This document shows, one piece after another, positions 12,389 through 24,600 of a stretch of DNA of 64,000 bases (position 1 is the stretch's first letter; each line of letters opens with the position of its first letter). The translations under genes and the position numbers were made by a program. The DNA comes from Cylindrodendrum hubeiense (lineage: Eukaryota > Ascomycota > Sordariomycetes > Hypocreales > Nectriaceae): NCBI GenBank assembly GCA_014621425.1, contig JAANBB010000148.1, positions 1-64,000 on the forward strand, written 5' to 3'. The notes below the pieces were generated by a model that ran no database searches, was not told where the DNA came from, and saw only the letters and a program-made list of their open reading frames with translations.

Positions 12389-12424
12389 GTGCAGTCGGTA
12401 CAGTCGGTGCAGTCGGCGCAATCG
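12389..12424. repeat. 9-bp minisatellite, four units
   Basis: Four consecutive units of the form gtgcagtcg, gtacagtcg, gtgcagtcg, gcgcaatcg. In the minus frame this would read as a CTD repeat, but no gene around it is supported. Confidence 0.8.
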
Positions 12425-13776
12425 CCCGATGTCGAGCCGTTGGAAATGATACCGCCTGCGACACTAGAACTTGTTGAGCACCAAACGGCTGGTGAAACTT
12501 GACCAAAGCTAGGGATAGCTTGAGCACGGTATTTAGAGGTGGATAAAGTCATGACAATTGGCATACGAAGCGGGTAAAAGCCGCATTGTGGTCATTTCTG
12601 AACCCGAGAGCGCGGACACCATGTGTTGTGCCCGGGATATAGCAAGCAGGAGATGATTCAGACGCGACAGTTTCATCATGCCAACTGTAGGTTGGAAACT
12701 TGGAAAGAGTTGCATTTTGTCGTCAATATCATTATGCTACACGAGCCGTGGAACATCAAAAACCCATCCAATTGGTAGTTGAATACCCCGCCGATTGCCT
12801 GCTCCTCATTCTGTTCCCCGCCAAGGATCCAGAACCCCAGTGGCTGACGCGAGTCAGTCCCATGCAGGAACAGGTCCATCGGCTCCTGAAGGACCCAGAT
12901 GCCGATTGGCAGTTTCCGGGGACTCCCGGGGCACGGCCTGGTCTTGACGATGATCAGTGATGGACAGATCCCCTTCCGCATTCAATACAGACTAATCTCG
13001 TGCGCTCAGTCTCATAGTGGGGAGTGTGGATATTTCATCGTATGGGTACATTGTCTGAAAACCTGCATTAGAGTCATGGAAACTCCATCACGGTGTTACT
13101 GTTCCCCCGAGATCTTACCGTTCCCTCTGCAATGATGGTTGTAATCCGACATGTAGATATTGTGAATCATAAGGCAAGATGATTGTGATGTGGCATTTTG
13201 CCGAGATTGCCGGCAACGTTTGAGCAGCTCACCTTACTCGCCCTTTGCATTCGAAATACAATCATGTATTGCGTGCCTCACATTAGAAATATTATATCAG
13301 CTTAGCTTCAGCTTTGACATCTGGTCTGGACCTTTGGGTCGTGCAGTCTCCGACTCTCAGGTGCGAATCAGGCCATCACGTTGTTCTAGCCACACATCTT
13401 GCCTGCTATTATATTGTTGCCTTAGTGCAACAAATTGTTCATGAGGAACCTGGTGGGAAGCCGGCATGATAAATTTCCCTATTTTGAGAATCGGAGGTTC
13501 TGTCCCGATCTGTCACAAGCGTAAGACTTACATGACAAATGGTGGCCCATCTGAGGAATCTACAACCATAGTGGGACCTCCATCGGCAATCGGCAAGGAC
13601 ACCCGGTTCCTAGCTCATGATCCAGGCTCGAGTCCGAAATTTTGCCGATTGCGTCCCACGAGCCTATCCTGTTTGAGATCCAAGCCGAGCATCATTCTTC
13701 GAGGCACATCCCTTCAGAAGCTAGCAGATGATTTAGCGTCTCTAATACCAGGGGTTTAGAGGTTGTAACAGTTGGA

Positions 13777-13918
13777 GGCTACATGTACTAAGCATTATGC
13801 ATTGAAGGTATTTAGGGGCTACATGTACTAAGGATTAGGCACTGAGGGCTGATATTTAGGGGATGTATGTCCTAAGGGTTAGGCACTGAGTGCTGGTATT
13901 TAGGGGCTAAATGTACTC
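13777..13918 (+). repeat. Tandem 44-bp repeat, about 3.3 units
   Basis: Unit 1 is 13777-13816 (40 bp, shortened), unit 2 is 13817-13860 (44 bp), unit 3 is 13861-13904 (44 bp), and a partial unit follows to about 13918. Units begin ggctacatgtactaag or a close variant and end tatttagg. The same 44-bp unit occurs inverted at 2909-2952, so the two loci bracket 11 kb in opposite orientation. Confidence 0.85.
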
Positions 13919-14285
13919 TTAGATAGCCAAGTTTGCTCCTATTACGGAGTGAAGCAGCTGCAAGCAAAAAGTCCGAGCGGGTTGGAGCACTCAGAGATTT
14001 AGCTGTAATACGGGGAATATTCAACATGGCTGAGTCGTGATGGCCATTGTATTGTTTTGTTCAGAGCGTCCGGACTCTGGAAGGTAATGATGGAAGCAAC
14101 TGGGGTCAACACGCAGGGTTCACAGATGATCTTTTTGATAATGTATTGGATAGATAAATGCCAGCTACACTAGCCAGCTACCTAATGTAATAAATTCACT
14201 GAACTAAATGGGGGATACAGAAAGGAAAACAGAAGGTTGGAACTAGTCTTGACCAGCGACAAACTGGTTCAAGCTCTACATTCCT

Positions 14286-16708
14286 TTATAGCTGTCTCCT
14301 TCTGTAGCTCTTGGGAATTCTAGCCCCGCGTCTGGTCAACCCAGTGTTGCATCGAGAAGCAATGGGCGCGGTTGAGTTGCTGGAGCCGCTGGTGACGGTG
14401 AAAGCAGCAATCTTCTCGGCGGCGTGCTCTGCGGTGATCATGATGATCGATTGAGTGTTACCGGTAGGCAAGTCAGGGTGAATAGACGCATCAACAACGA
14501 ACAGGTTGTCGGTACCATACACCTTGGTGTTCAAGTCTACAACGCTGGAGCCGTTGGCATTTCGGCCATCGTCGAGACCCATCCTCGCACTACCGACCCA
14601 GTGGTCTCCGCTAATCATCTTTGTTGATAGAATGTCGGAAACCGTTGCACCTGGCGTGATATACTCCAAAGTCGAGTTGCTAGAACTGGAAAGATCAAGC
14701 CACCATTGGACGAAGTCAGACATGGCTTGGCGATCCTCGTCGTCAATCAACCACGGCTTGGTGTTGAGGACGGTGTTGCCGGCAGCCGTGATTCCCAACT
14801 CACCAACAGTCTTAGTTCCATGCGTAAGGAAGGACCGTATTGTAATCACGCCGCTCGACATGGCGCTGGCGGTGCCCTGGAGGTAACGTGTGCGGCCGTC
14901 GGCGCCCTCGGCTGAGGTCCAGAGGTGCATACGCTGCGCAGCCTGGGTGATGGGACCGGAACCCTGGTAGTAGAGGTCCAAGTCGGACTCAACTGGGTCG
15001 GTAGCGATGTCAGTGAAGTCGTAAGCACTGAAGTTGGACTTGGCGTTGAACTGAAGCATGACCTGGGCATGATCCTGCAGATGGTGGCCAACAGGGAGAT
15101 CAATCCAGCTGGACTCGGCGGGAAGAGTCACGCCGGTCTGGGAAGCTCCGCTCTTGACAATAGCCAGGGCATCGGATCGGCCAATGCCAGAGTTCCAGAG
15201 GAGACGGGGCGACGACATGGCACCAGCGGCGATGACAACCTTACCACCCGTCTTGACCTTGATGATCTGTCTGCTGCCATCCTCAGCAACAGTGAGGACA
15301 CCAGTGATAGTGCTACCAGTGCGAACGGCCTGAAGAACCTTGGTGTTAAGCTGCAGGGTGAAGTTGGGCAGCTGCTTGGCAAAAGGCATGTAGGTGCGAG
15401 CAGGTCCCGCACGCAGGTTGTCCTTAATGGACCACGAGGGACGCGAGTAGACATTGTGCTTCTCCTCGGGCTTCTCAATCGAGTCAACTTCGGTCCAACC
15501 CTTGGAGCCGAGTTGCGTGGACAGGACCTTGAAGGCGTGGTCGTTGTAGTACTTGCCATCATCGGATGGTGCCGTGGTGCCGGGGTTTCGCTCATAGAGA
15601 CGTGCCTCGGCATCAGCAATGTCAGCAGAGTTCCAACCCTTGGGCCAGCGCTCCCAGTCGTGAGACGGAGGGTGGATGAAGTTCAATCCGTTGATGGAGC
15701 TGGATCCTCCCAACAGACAACCGGCGGTGGAAGCAGTGTCACTGCAGAACTTGGTGCCAGAAAGACCACTCATGCTTGACCCTAAAGCGGGAATGTCTGC
15801 CAAACAGTTAGCATCTCTATTGAGCGATCATTAGACGATTACTTACCATAGGCGGTCAGGGTGTCGTTCCAGGCCAGAGCCTGGGCGGAACCCAAAGCGA
15901 CCGTGTTGGCCGGGCCTCGCTCAATCAGGAGAACACTCTGGCCCTTCTCAGCAATACGCTCAGCAGCAATGATGCCAGCAGGGCCACCACCGACAACGAT
16001 GACATCGTAGGTGACGTTGGAGGTGGTGGGGTCAGGGAACGTGGTGTTTCCGGGAACGGTGGTGTTACCTCCGGTGCCGGTTCCGGCAGAAGCCCAGGAA
16101 GCCCACGTGGCGTACTGGGCAGACTGGGCAGCAGCAGCGTCGACGCCAAACTGTCCGAAGCCGGCAGAATGGTACGAGAGGGCGCTGGTAGGGTCCGAGG
16201 CAGTGGTAGGGTTGGTGTCAGAGATGGCCCATCCCAGGATGGGTGACTCGTTTCCGAGAGTCGTCTTGTTGGCAATGATGCAACCCTCGCAAAGGAAAGT
16301 GTACGAGATATGGGTGCTGTTGATGAAGGTACCATTGGCGATGGGTGTGGCGGTGACTTCAGTGTCGGAGTACACATCGGGGTTGGCGTATGAGCCAGCA
16401 AGTCGGAAAGTGGTCTGGATGTCCTCGCCGTCTGCCCAGGCAACAAACAGAAGACTGTTCAGCATGCCTCCCTTGAGCGAGACAGCACCCCATCCTGCGC
16501 TGTCGGTGAGCGGGATAACCATCTGACCAATGAAGTCGGAGCCGACAGTCTCTGGGAGAGCAACACCGAAACTGAACTTGTAGCTGGTGGCCAGGTATCG
16601 CTGGAAGTCGATGCCAGTAGCGGCATCGCTGTAGGTCGTGGCTCTCTGAGCCGTCGCTGTGGCAGCGAGCCCAAGAAGGGCTGCTACCCCGGAAAGAGTG
16701 CAACGCAT
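14286..16708 (-). CDS. Secreted cellobiose-dehydrogenase-type GMC oxidoreductase (cytochrome plus flavin)
   Basis: Two exons (16708-15847, 15796-14286) join in frame to 790 residues. Residues 1-20 (MRCTLSGVAALLGLAATATA) are a signal peptide. Residues about 21-210 are a b-type cytochrome domain of cellobiose dehydrogenase. The likely heme ligands are a Met in LKGGMLNSL and a His in SYHSAGFG. A Gly/Thr-rich linker leads into the FAD domain: VIVVGGGPAGIIAAERIAE (dinucleotide motif), then LGGSSSINGLNFIHPP. Near the end, DASIHPDLPTGNTQSIIMI carries the active-site His and Asn. These extracellular enzymes oxidise cello-oligosaccharides to lactones and pass electrons to lytic polysaccharide monooxygenases. 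No carbohydrate-binding module is seen at the C-terminus. Several N-glycosylation sites (NGT, NST, NTT) fit secretion. No functional neighbour is visible. Confidence 0.92.
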
Positions 16709-18087
16709 GATGACTAGAATTGCTCTTTTGTCTCTTTAAATGTCGGTTTCGGCAGTCTGCGGATAATGAAGGGCTGAGAATATCTCAAAAGAACGAAAAG
16801 ATAGAGAATGAACGCTAACCACCAGGGCTAACAAGAAAGAATGTGAAGACACCGGACTAGCGGTGGAAAAGAAAGGAATGCGACCAAGATGCAGCACAAA
16901 GTTCAGATGAAGAAGCAGCCAACATCTTGGCGGCTCTGGTGCTCATATTATATCTCTGCTCTCGCCGTCGGTGAGTTTGTTGGTTGGTGGCATGTCCCGG
17001 TGTCTACCGACGGACGGACGAAGGCCCACAGAAGCATGGATCCTTAATATCTACCACGTAGTAAGGGGTACATACCGCACCATGGACGAAAAGCCAGGGA
17101 CCGCGGCGACGGACTGGGGTTGATAGATTCTCCGTGGCGGTTTCAATCTTCCGCGGATCCGCACCCAAGGATCTCAATGCAACTTTATTCTTTGGGTTAC
17201 TAGATTGTTTTAAATATCCATGTCCTCCGTCTCGAGCTAGGCGCTAACAGGGCGTGCCGCCGTCTTGTTTCAAATGCGGCTGTTATGATTGGCCGGGGTC
17301 CCCAATTGAGCAAGCCGCCCCAATGGTATGATCTCTCCCTATGACGTGCGGGTTGTTTGCAATGGTCTCGTTTGTTTTACTTACAGGTGAGTCCAGGCTG
17401 TGTCCAGGCTATGTCCAAGGGGATCGCCAACACACACCCACATAATGCTGACACTTGAGACGCCAATTGGCAAGGGTCTGCCATTCTCCCTGAGGCAACT
17501 TAAGCCTCCATATGAGTATAGGATTAAGCATTATCTTGATGCTGGCATGTTTTACTGGTGGAAGCCGTGAGGTGTGATTCCTGGCGGTCAAGGATGCCAG
17601 ATTGGTAATCTTGAATAATACCGCTCTGGTAGGGGCATTTTCTATCTCTCGGGTCCACCAGTCAGAAATCGCCTAATATTTATGGGATTGATAATTGCGG
17701 CAAGGCCAATGGCTGTTGGAATGCCAAGTCGAGGCGGCAAAAGGGTCGACCTTCAATATTGAGACGGGGAATGGGTCAATTGGTGTTGCGGGCTATCTTG
17801 GTCCGAGCAAGCTGGCCCCATAGCTAGGGCTAAGGAAGGTGGAGGTCGGAGGGGCCGCGCCTTGTATTTGTATGGGGGAATTCCCTTGTTTCTCCAAGTC
17901 ATCCGCACCGACCCATTGAGGAAGACGGGAGCCCTCCTTTCTGATGGCAGCTGCGACATTAACAGCTTCACACTTGACAATTGTTTCTGATTCCTTCTTA
18001 CAGCATTCGATATGGACCCAGTTTTACTCAACTGCATCGTTCCACCCACACTCATTGTCAATCAATGGCCGCTAGTAGCTCCGTTGT
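16709..18087. other. Intergenic region, promoter of the GMC gene and unassigned DNA
   Basis: Bases 16709-17100 are the upstream region of the minus-strand GMC gene. The AT-rich catattatatctctgct near 16945 could serve as a core promoter, but this is a weak reading. From 17100 to 18087 no supported gene or repeat is seen. The right end flanks the 3' end of the aminotransferase remnant. Confidence 0.45.
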
Positions 18088-18414
18088 TTATACAGAAGTT
18101 TTCTCCCAGGGAGCCGAAGCTGCAAGCTCCTGAAACGTGCCATAAACAAGCCTCTCAATCCTGCTGACAATCCTATCAATGCCCGCTTCTGGTACGACCC
18201 ATGACGGCAGGACAGAATAGTCGCCGACACAGCCATCGTAAGTACCATTCGCATTGAATAGGGCAATTCCATAACCCTTGCTCATGCCTCGTGCCTGCAA
18301 CCGGTTGTCCAAACCCAGCCCCAGGGGTAACGCTCTTTTTTCAGCCCGCGTGCTACAAATTCTGCAGTCCAGAACAGGCCCATGCCACGAATATCTCCGA
18401 CGAACGGATGTCAC
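18088..18414 (-). pseudogene. Class-III aminotransferase remnant, C-terminal fragment with frameshift
   Basis: The minus strand encodes the last part of a fold-type I, class-III aminotransferase. It starts FVGDIRGMGLFWTAEFVAR in one frame and continues LGLDNRLQARGMSKGYGIAL in another. It then reads GTYDGCVGDYSVLPSWVV and IDRIVSRIERLV before a normal TAA. The switch of frame lies in the region of an A6 run near 18339-18344. Everything upstream of the GDIRG motif, including the PLP-lysine region, is absent, so it cannot be a working enzyme. Intact relatives transfer amino groups from omega-amino acids or amines. The neighbouring aldehyde dehydrogenase gene would be a natural next step, which suggests a former amine-catabolic group. 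Confidence 0.75.
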
Positions 18415-18435
18415 AATTTATTATACAATTGATCA

Positions 18436-19180
18436 ACGAGCTCTGCTAGAGAGACATAATCTTCGTTGTGGATCTGTACCTGGATTCTTTAGGTCTCAAG
18501 GAAGCTGATGTCGGTGTTTTCATAACAATCACGCTTGTGGGCAACCTAGCCATCGGGCTGCCCCTCATTTACGTTGGCTATGGTATGGGTGGTTGATTCA
18601 CGGTCATCATCAGTGCACTGTTGATGTGTGTCAATTACGTTGCGTTTTCTGGCCTAAACAAGTTCTGGCTTCTGCTGCTTGCCAGCATTACTGGTGTCAT
18701 CAACCCTAGGTAACTCCCCAACTTATCTACAGACAGAGCCACTCATACCATGGACTAACATGTAATCCCACAGTACCAACAAACGAAATCGACTCCTTCG
18801 AGGCCATCGAGAAGTTGCCATCGCTCATTTTAGAACCTCCGACCCCCGTGACGAAGTCTTCAATTGGTGGTTGATGCTGGACAGGTTGGGCACGGCAGCG
18901 ATTAAATTGCCTACCAAAATGGGTCGTTGAAGTTCTACAAAGCCAGGTCTCAAGAGGCTGGACTACAATCGCTTAATATTTATTGGGCGGGCTACCACGG
19001 GCCTCCTCAAGCTCTGATCATATCTGCCCCGCGACTCGGATGTGGAGTTGAAGCCCACCAAGGATGCGCCCGACGATGAACGTTACAATGAACAAGCCGA
19101 ACGTAGGCCGCTCCTTGGCGACATCAAATCGGCATATTCATACAAAGCTGTTAAAGCAGATGCAAGGATCGTCTCATCAG
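18436..19180 (+). pseudogene. MFS transporter remnant, 5'-truncated with stops
   Basis: The plus strand shows MFS pieces in order: LYLDSLGLKEADVGVFITIT, LVGNLAIGLPLIYV, an in-frame TGA where LGRR is expected (CGA to TGA), then TVIISALLMCVNYVAFSGL and FWLLLLASITGVINP. After a probable old intron come NEIDSFEAIEKLP, FNWWLMLDRLGTAAIKL and, much later, LPRDSDVELKPTKDAPDDE and RRPLLGD, which resemble the loop and tail of such transporters. The N-terminus is missing and several stops and frame breaks occur. It begins about 20 bp from the truncated end of the divergent aminotransferase remnant. Confidence 0.7.
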
Positions 19181-19958
19181 TATTGATATTTGCACACTTG
19201 CAAGTGGCTATTCGCACACATCCGTATACAGCTGTTTCGAGAACTATCAGCAATACACCTAATATGACATTTCACCAGGAGAAGGCTATCGGACAATAGG
19301 GGAGCCAGCTCTTCCAAGAACCCGGATTGTCAGTGGCGCCAGCATTGTCAATAAACATAGATCATATTGTATTGTCAACAGAACTTAGATCCTATGCCAA
19401 TAGGGTCTAGATCCTGTGGCGGTCAGCCCTAGAATTAGACTTCAACCTTTATCAACAACAATGACCCAGACCGTCAGCATCCGACGGCATCATTGATCTA
19501 GGGGCATCCGGAATAACCGAATCCCAGAGGGTAAATAGTTGGCCTTTCTCCCTGTTAGATAGAAGGAAAGATAAGACATTCCATCATTATCAAGCTCTCA
19601 TCCAGTCTGATAGAGTCCAGTAACTCTAATTATGAGTATTTTATCCTAATACTGCCTTTTATTTTGGTTATTTATTAGGCCTTGTCATAAAGGTTTGCAT
19701 TTAGGTTAAGAGCATATGTGTATATGATCTAGCCGGGACTTAGGGACTGAGCTTTGTATTTGTATGCAAATAGCAATACCCTCTTCCTACCGATTTTGTC
19801 CCGATTCTTTTCCAGATTCATCCTCACATCACACCTAACCCATCTCCAATCGTTTGCCCCGAGTTCCGAATTTGTCAGTTAATAATTAAATACCACCTGG
19901 CGTCCGTGATACGCGAGCTATCTATCTCGAGAACTACGACGCAAATTCCAGTTCAATA
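19181..19958. other. Intergenic region downstream of the pseudogenes
   Basis: An open frame that continues the MFS tail ends at 19299. Beyond that no coding sequence is supported. The stretch tagatcctatgcc...tagggtctagatcctgtgg (19387-19420) is a short imperfect duplication. The rest is the 3' flank of the aldehyde dehydrogenase gene. Confidence 0.4.
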
Positions 19959-21618
19959 CTAACCGTACCTGACGTCTTTTGCATCCTCCCTAAACCAGTC
20001 GTCGTTGGCGATTGTCTCCTCATTGGAAGCGTAATTGATGATGGTACTCTTCGTCATCGTGTAGGCATTATAGGCATCCAACCCATTCTCGCTGCCAACG
20101 CCGCTCGAGCCTGTAACGCCTCCCCATGGGCTGCTTGGGTCATTTCGATGGTGCGTGTTGACCCAAACAATTCCCGAGTTGATCTCCTCTGACACTCTAA
20201 ATGCCTGGCTGAGATCTTTGGTCCATATCGCTGCTCCCAAGCCAAACTCGCTGTCGTTGGCAAGATGAATTGCCTGTTGCTCGGTGTCGAAACCGACTAT
20301 GACGATTACTGGCCCAAAAGCTTCTTCAAGCCATATTCGAGTGTCCAAATGGCTAACGCTAGAAGTAAACTCTAGGATAGTCGGGGGATAAAAGTAACCT
20401 TTCGAGAAGTCTGTGCCATCGAATAGTGACGTCCCAGTAAGACGATGACCTCCCGTCACGACCTTGGCGTTACCGCTCGCCGTAGCTTCGTCCACGAGAA
20501 CCTCAACGTTCGCCAATTGACGAGCAGATATTAGAGGGCCCATTGTTGCCTGTGGGTTTTTGGGCGAACCCATACGACTCTCGATAGATTGGGCCTTCGT
20601 GCGTAGTTTGGACAGAAGCTCCGGTAAGATGGTATTCTGAACAATGATTCTTGTAGCAGCAACGCAGGTTTGACCGCTGGCAACAAAGGCTCCAAATGCG
20701 ATCCCATTGATGGCGGCATCGATCTCCGCCTCCTTGAATACAACCAACGGTGCTTTACCGCCGAGTTCAGCCGTGTATCTTGCAAGATTACCACCGACGA
20801 TAGATCCAATCGCTCGACCTGAGACGGTTCCGCCGGTCAGATCGACTTTGCGAACAAGTGGATGGCTCACTAGCGCTTTTCCAGTTGAAACACCAAGACC
20901 AGGAAGGACATTGAACACTCCATCAGGAATCCCTGCATCTTTCAAGATCGGGCCCAGCAAGATACTCGTCAGGGGCGTAAGTTCACTCGGCTTCAGCACG
21001 ACAGAGTTTCCCGCCGCCAAAGCTGGCGCAAGCTTTTTGACTGCAATTAGCAAGGGGTGGTTGAAAGGTGTGATCTGAACCACCACGCCCAATGGCTTGC
21101 GGTCAATCCAATTGTGCAGCTTTCCAGACGTGGGCAGCACGGGTCTTTCTTCTGTGCGCAGAACGGAGGAGTAATATTTGAACCAGCGAACCAGAGACGG
21201 AACTTGAGCTTGAAGTTCTCGAACAGCTCGTCCTGTTTGCCTGACCTCCAGCGCAATCAGGTCAGGAAGGTTCTTCGTGAGCAGCTCGGCAGCTTTATCT
21301 AAGACGTCGGCTCGTTCATGTCGTGATTTCTTTGACCAGATACCGGAACGAAACACATTTTCTGCAACTTTGATAGTGTCGGAAACATCCTTCTCAGAGG
21401 CAGTGTGGCACCTGGCCCAGTTAGGTCTCCCGAGTTGAACTCCATGCTCAATTTGACTTACTGAGAGAATATTTCTCCCGTCGCAGGGTCTTCGACTGAG
21501 AGGCTAGTATGCACGATTAGATCGGGCTAAAATGGGATGAGGTTATCGTCACTTATTCTCACATTTCTCCGTTACCAGCCATGAACTTTCCTGCAATCCA
21601 GAGCGAGTACGTCTCCAT
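19959..21618 (-). CDS. NAD(P)-dependent aldehyde dehydrogenase
   Basis: Three exons (21618-21563, 21503-21462, 21411-19959) join in frame to 516 residues, the normal size. It opens METYSLWIAGKFMAGNGE, a typical start for the family. Motifs in order are NHPLLIAVKKLAPALAAGN (cofactor region), YTAELGGKAPLVVF (general-base Glu), AFVASGQTCVAATR (nucleophilic Cys), and EEAFGPVIVI with NDSEFGLGAAIWT. It oxidises an aldehyde to the acid in the cytosol; no presequence or PTS1 is visible (C-terminus VRYG). It lies next to remnants of an aminotransferase and a transporter, which hints at amine breakdown. It also has a CGGACCGA element 198 bp upstream, like the carboxylase cluster at 31-47 kb, so it may supply an acid to that route. 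The substrate cannot be told from sequence. Confidence 0.92.
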
Positions 21619-24600
21619 CCCGTCGGTTGCCATTGCTGCTGTGGTTTAGGACAGATGGGCGATGGCTCGTCAATAACTTAGGCTTGGAAGACCACCTCTT
21701 AAATTGAGTAAAAGCAATGGTGGCTCTTTTGGAGCTGGAAGCTTCATCAAGAGGGGTCGATAAGTGAGGGGTAAATAGATGTACAGTCTTGTCGAGAGAT
21801 AAGAGATGCGGCGTCGGACCGACGGCCGGAACCGAGCGCTTTATCTCGCTGGACACATTATGCTGATTAATAAAACCCAAATCCGATGTACGTGAGACTT
21901 CTAACAAAATACTCTGGGCAACCGTGTGACAGACCTTCTTCTCAGCAGCCTCGACCGCAGTGAAGCTGAATGGCGATTTCTATTTTTAGCACGAGTGGTA
22001 TGCTCTAGGGTAGCCAGCGTGAGCAACGATGGATCGGAGGGATCCAGTCTCCAATGCAAATGAATATCGTCCTAAAAAGATAAATAGTAATGTTTTAATA
22101 CAGTAACAAGACCTTTATAACCCAACATGTCCGAGTCATTGGCTGAAGGTGGATCTCATTTGTGACAGATGGTTTGCCAAGTTGTTAGTCTGCCTGTGTC
22201 CCAACATCCACTGAGTCCGTTGAAGCTCCCTCGACGACTCATAAGCAGCTGGCACGGAATGAGAGCGACAAAAGTAAACAAGTACCAATATATCAAATTG
22301 GAAACGAACTGGAGAATAAAGCAAACAGATAGACAGCAGTGCTTGACGAGACACTAACCCGCAGTGAGAGTTCGTGCACTTGTTGAACTTCGCCCGACGC
22401 TAAATCCAGTGGCAGTCAAGCTGTGCGACAACCAAAAGTGAGCTGCATCGGTAGACAACTGGCATAACAAACAAAGAATGAAGGAAATGACATTCAAGTG
22501 TCGGAATAGCTGTGATAAACGGGCCTCAGTCAGCCTGTTCCGTAGCCAGATCTTTTTCCTGTGCTTGCAGCGTTAAGCACTGTCAACAACTGTGACACTG
22601 TCCCACAGCTGGTTCCTCGCACACGACAGCTACCCTATAGGGCCGCAAGTGATGAATCGGACAACAGAATTAGTGGTGGCAGACAATGAAACACTTGACG
22701 CAAATAAACTCATCGCGTATATCAAATCACCGTGACATCTAGACCAATGTTTATAGTGGTGGCTGCTAGCTAATACGTTCTGTTTGAAAAGGGAAAATGA
22801 ACCAAGATACGCGAAACATGATCGTCATCACACTCATCAGTTGTCATCATGACGCCCAAGTAACAACTCAGCATATGTGATTCTAGTGACCCTTGACAAA
22901 TCCTGTCTTGTGGGTTCGGCCATGGCCGAGCAAGTCTTGTGCCTTGTGGTTCCCGGTTGAAAAGCTGGTAAAATTGGCTTGGTTCACCTGATTGCGGAAA
23001 TGGGTCGAATCTACGGTTTGAGTGGTGGCGTGAAAAAGAAATAAACAAACAAAAGAACCACCAAATTGGAAGACTTGCCAATACGGACTCCGTATAGAAC
23101 TCGGGACCGCCTTCTAGAATGCATTTCTCCTTGTTTTAGGTTTGCTGCCTACTCCTCGCGGCCCACGTTGCCGCTCGTGCCCGTCGATCGGAACATGTTG
23201 CCGGGCTAGTCTGTTCTTCTGCGTCGCGGATAAAATGTCGCTTGCTTCTGCGCCACTTCGTATTAGCCGAAATACGGCCAACCAACTACTCGTGGTCCAG
23301 GATACTTGCGGCTAGATCAGGCCGTGTAACCCCGCAATCTCGAGAAGATCATTTCGCTGGCGGATGTTCTAATAATGGAAAGGGTCCCGCAGCGGTGACA
23401 GGAGAAGGAGACGAGCAACGGTCAAAGAAGAAGGGGAAGAGAAGAGCAGAAGAAGGCCAACAGCCCCGTTCAACCAACAAAGAAAAATCCTTCGGAGTCA
23501 ATCAATGGCTGCGGCCTCTTGATTAACCGGAACTTTTGGTGTGTTGTTGGCAGCACATCTCCGCACTCACATCCTTCCCTCCCACTTCGTAACAATCTTT
23601 GATGGTGGGTGCTGGACACTGCCGCCTTCCGCCTTTAGGCAGATCATCGACCGAATCCGCAGGCTTAAACCGATCCCTTGACATATGACGGCTGTTCGTG
23701 ACCATGCAACAGCAACACACAGGCGCAGCGACCAAGATTTTGTATCCGGCTGCTTCCCGTCGTAGACAGACAGATGTAGGCGTCCCACAGAAGACTGCAC
23801 AAGACTGCCTCAGTGGGCGGGTGGGCCGGCGTATTCCTCATTGGGTTTGTCCGCCGATGCACTCCTTGTCTACACCCTGTCTTGTGACAAGGATGTGTGC
23901 ATTATTGTTGCCAATCCCGGCTTACCGAGGTAATCTTAGGCAGCCTTACCAATCACACCCTGAAGGTGATTTGCTGAAGGAAAGCTGGGGGTAGGGGGCA
24001 GGTGAGACCGTGGTAACAATTAAGGATTGAGTGCTAATGAAGAGCGTCTTTGTCGTGTGGACGCAGTGCTAGGTATGCACCACGACCGGATGTTTGCGAC
24101 GGGCACGGGCCCTAGTGCATTTCTCTTACGTAAATACAATGGGCTTACGAGACTTGCTCCAAAGTGCTTCGTCCAGCAATGTCGATCCAATTAACGTGCT
24201 GCACCCTGCGACGAAAGTGCCAGTTCTGACAGCCACAGCGACTTGCTTTTGGGGAGAGGGACCCAGCCACGCGCTGAGAAGGGGGCAGATGGGCCGCCGC
24301 CCCTGTATACCTCAAACTGGCGTTGGGAGCTCCGCCTAGCAGCGGAGGGCTCAGGTCGAGTAATCACGGCGAAGGATGAGGATGGCTTTAGGTCGGCGAC
24401 AGCCCCTGCTTCAGATTCGCTGGCCAGGTCTGGCTATGGCATAATGGCATGGGCCGTTGCCACTTATACCAGCCATGGCAGGGCCCCTTCCGCCACGCCA
24501 TACATGCGAAGTGTGCCGTCAGCCCTCCCCCGTGGACGCTAGAGCTCAAAACAATACCGCCGAACAGGTCGTGGGCGTCATCGACGCAGTGGATGTGCCT

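Larger units (their letters stand above)
11711..14285. other. Gene-free interval rich in small repeats
   Basis: No gene can be supported over about 2.6 kb. Open frames here (for example minus 12676-12981 and minus 12328-12564) have no recognisable domain and no consistent exon structure. The interval holds three repeat families listed separately: a 42-bp direct repeat (12091 and 12168), a 9-bp minisatellite (12389-12424) and the 44-bp tandem repeat (13777-13918). This pattern suits a decayed mobile-element zone. Confidence 0.5.

Noticed and set aside
12676..12981. Minus-strand frame of 101 residues with plausible amino-acid composition
   Set aside because: No domain recognised, and neighbouring frames do not join by good splice sites.
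13777..13918. TTAGG words suggesting an interstitial telomere
   Set aside because: The period is 44 bp, not 6 bp, and the words are only part of a longer unit.
15128..15779. Long open frames on both strands opposite the GMC oxidoreductase exons
   Set aside because: They are shadows of the coding exon caused by codon composition; the true frame has FAD motifs and a signal peptide.
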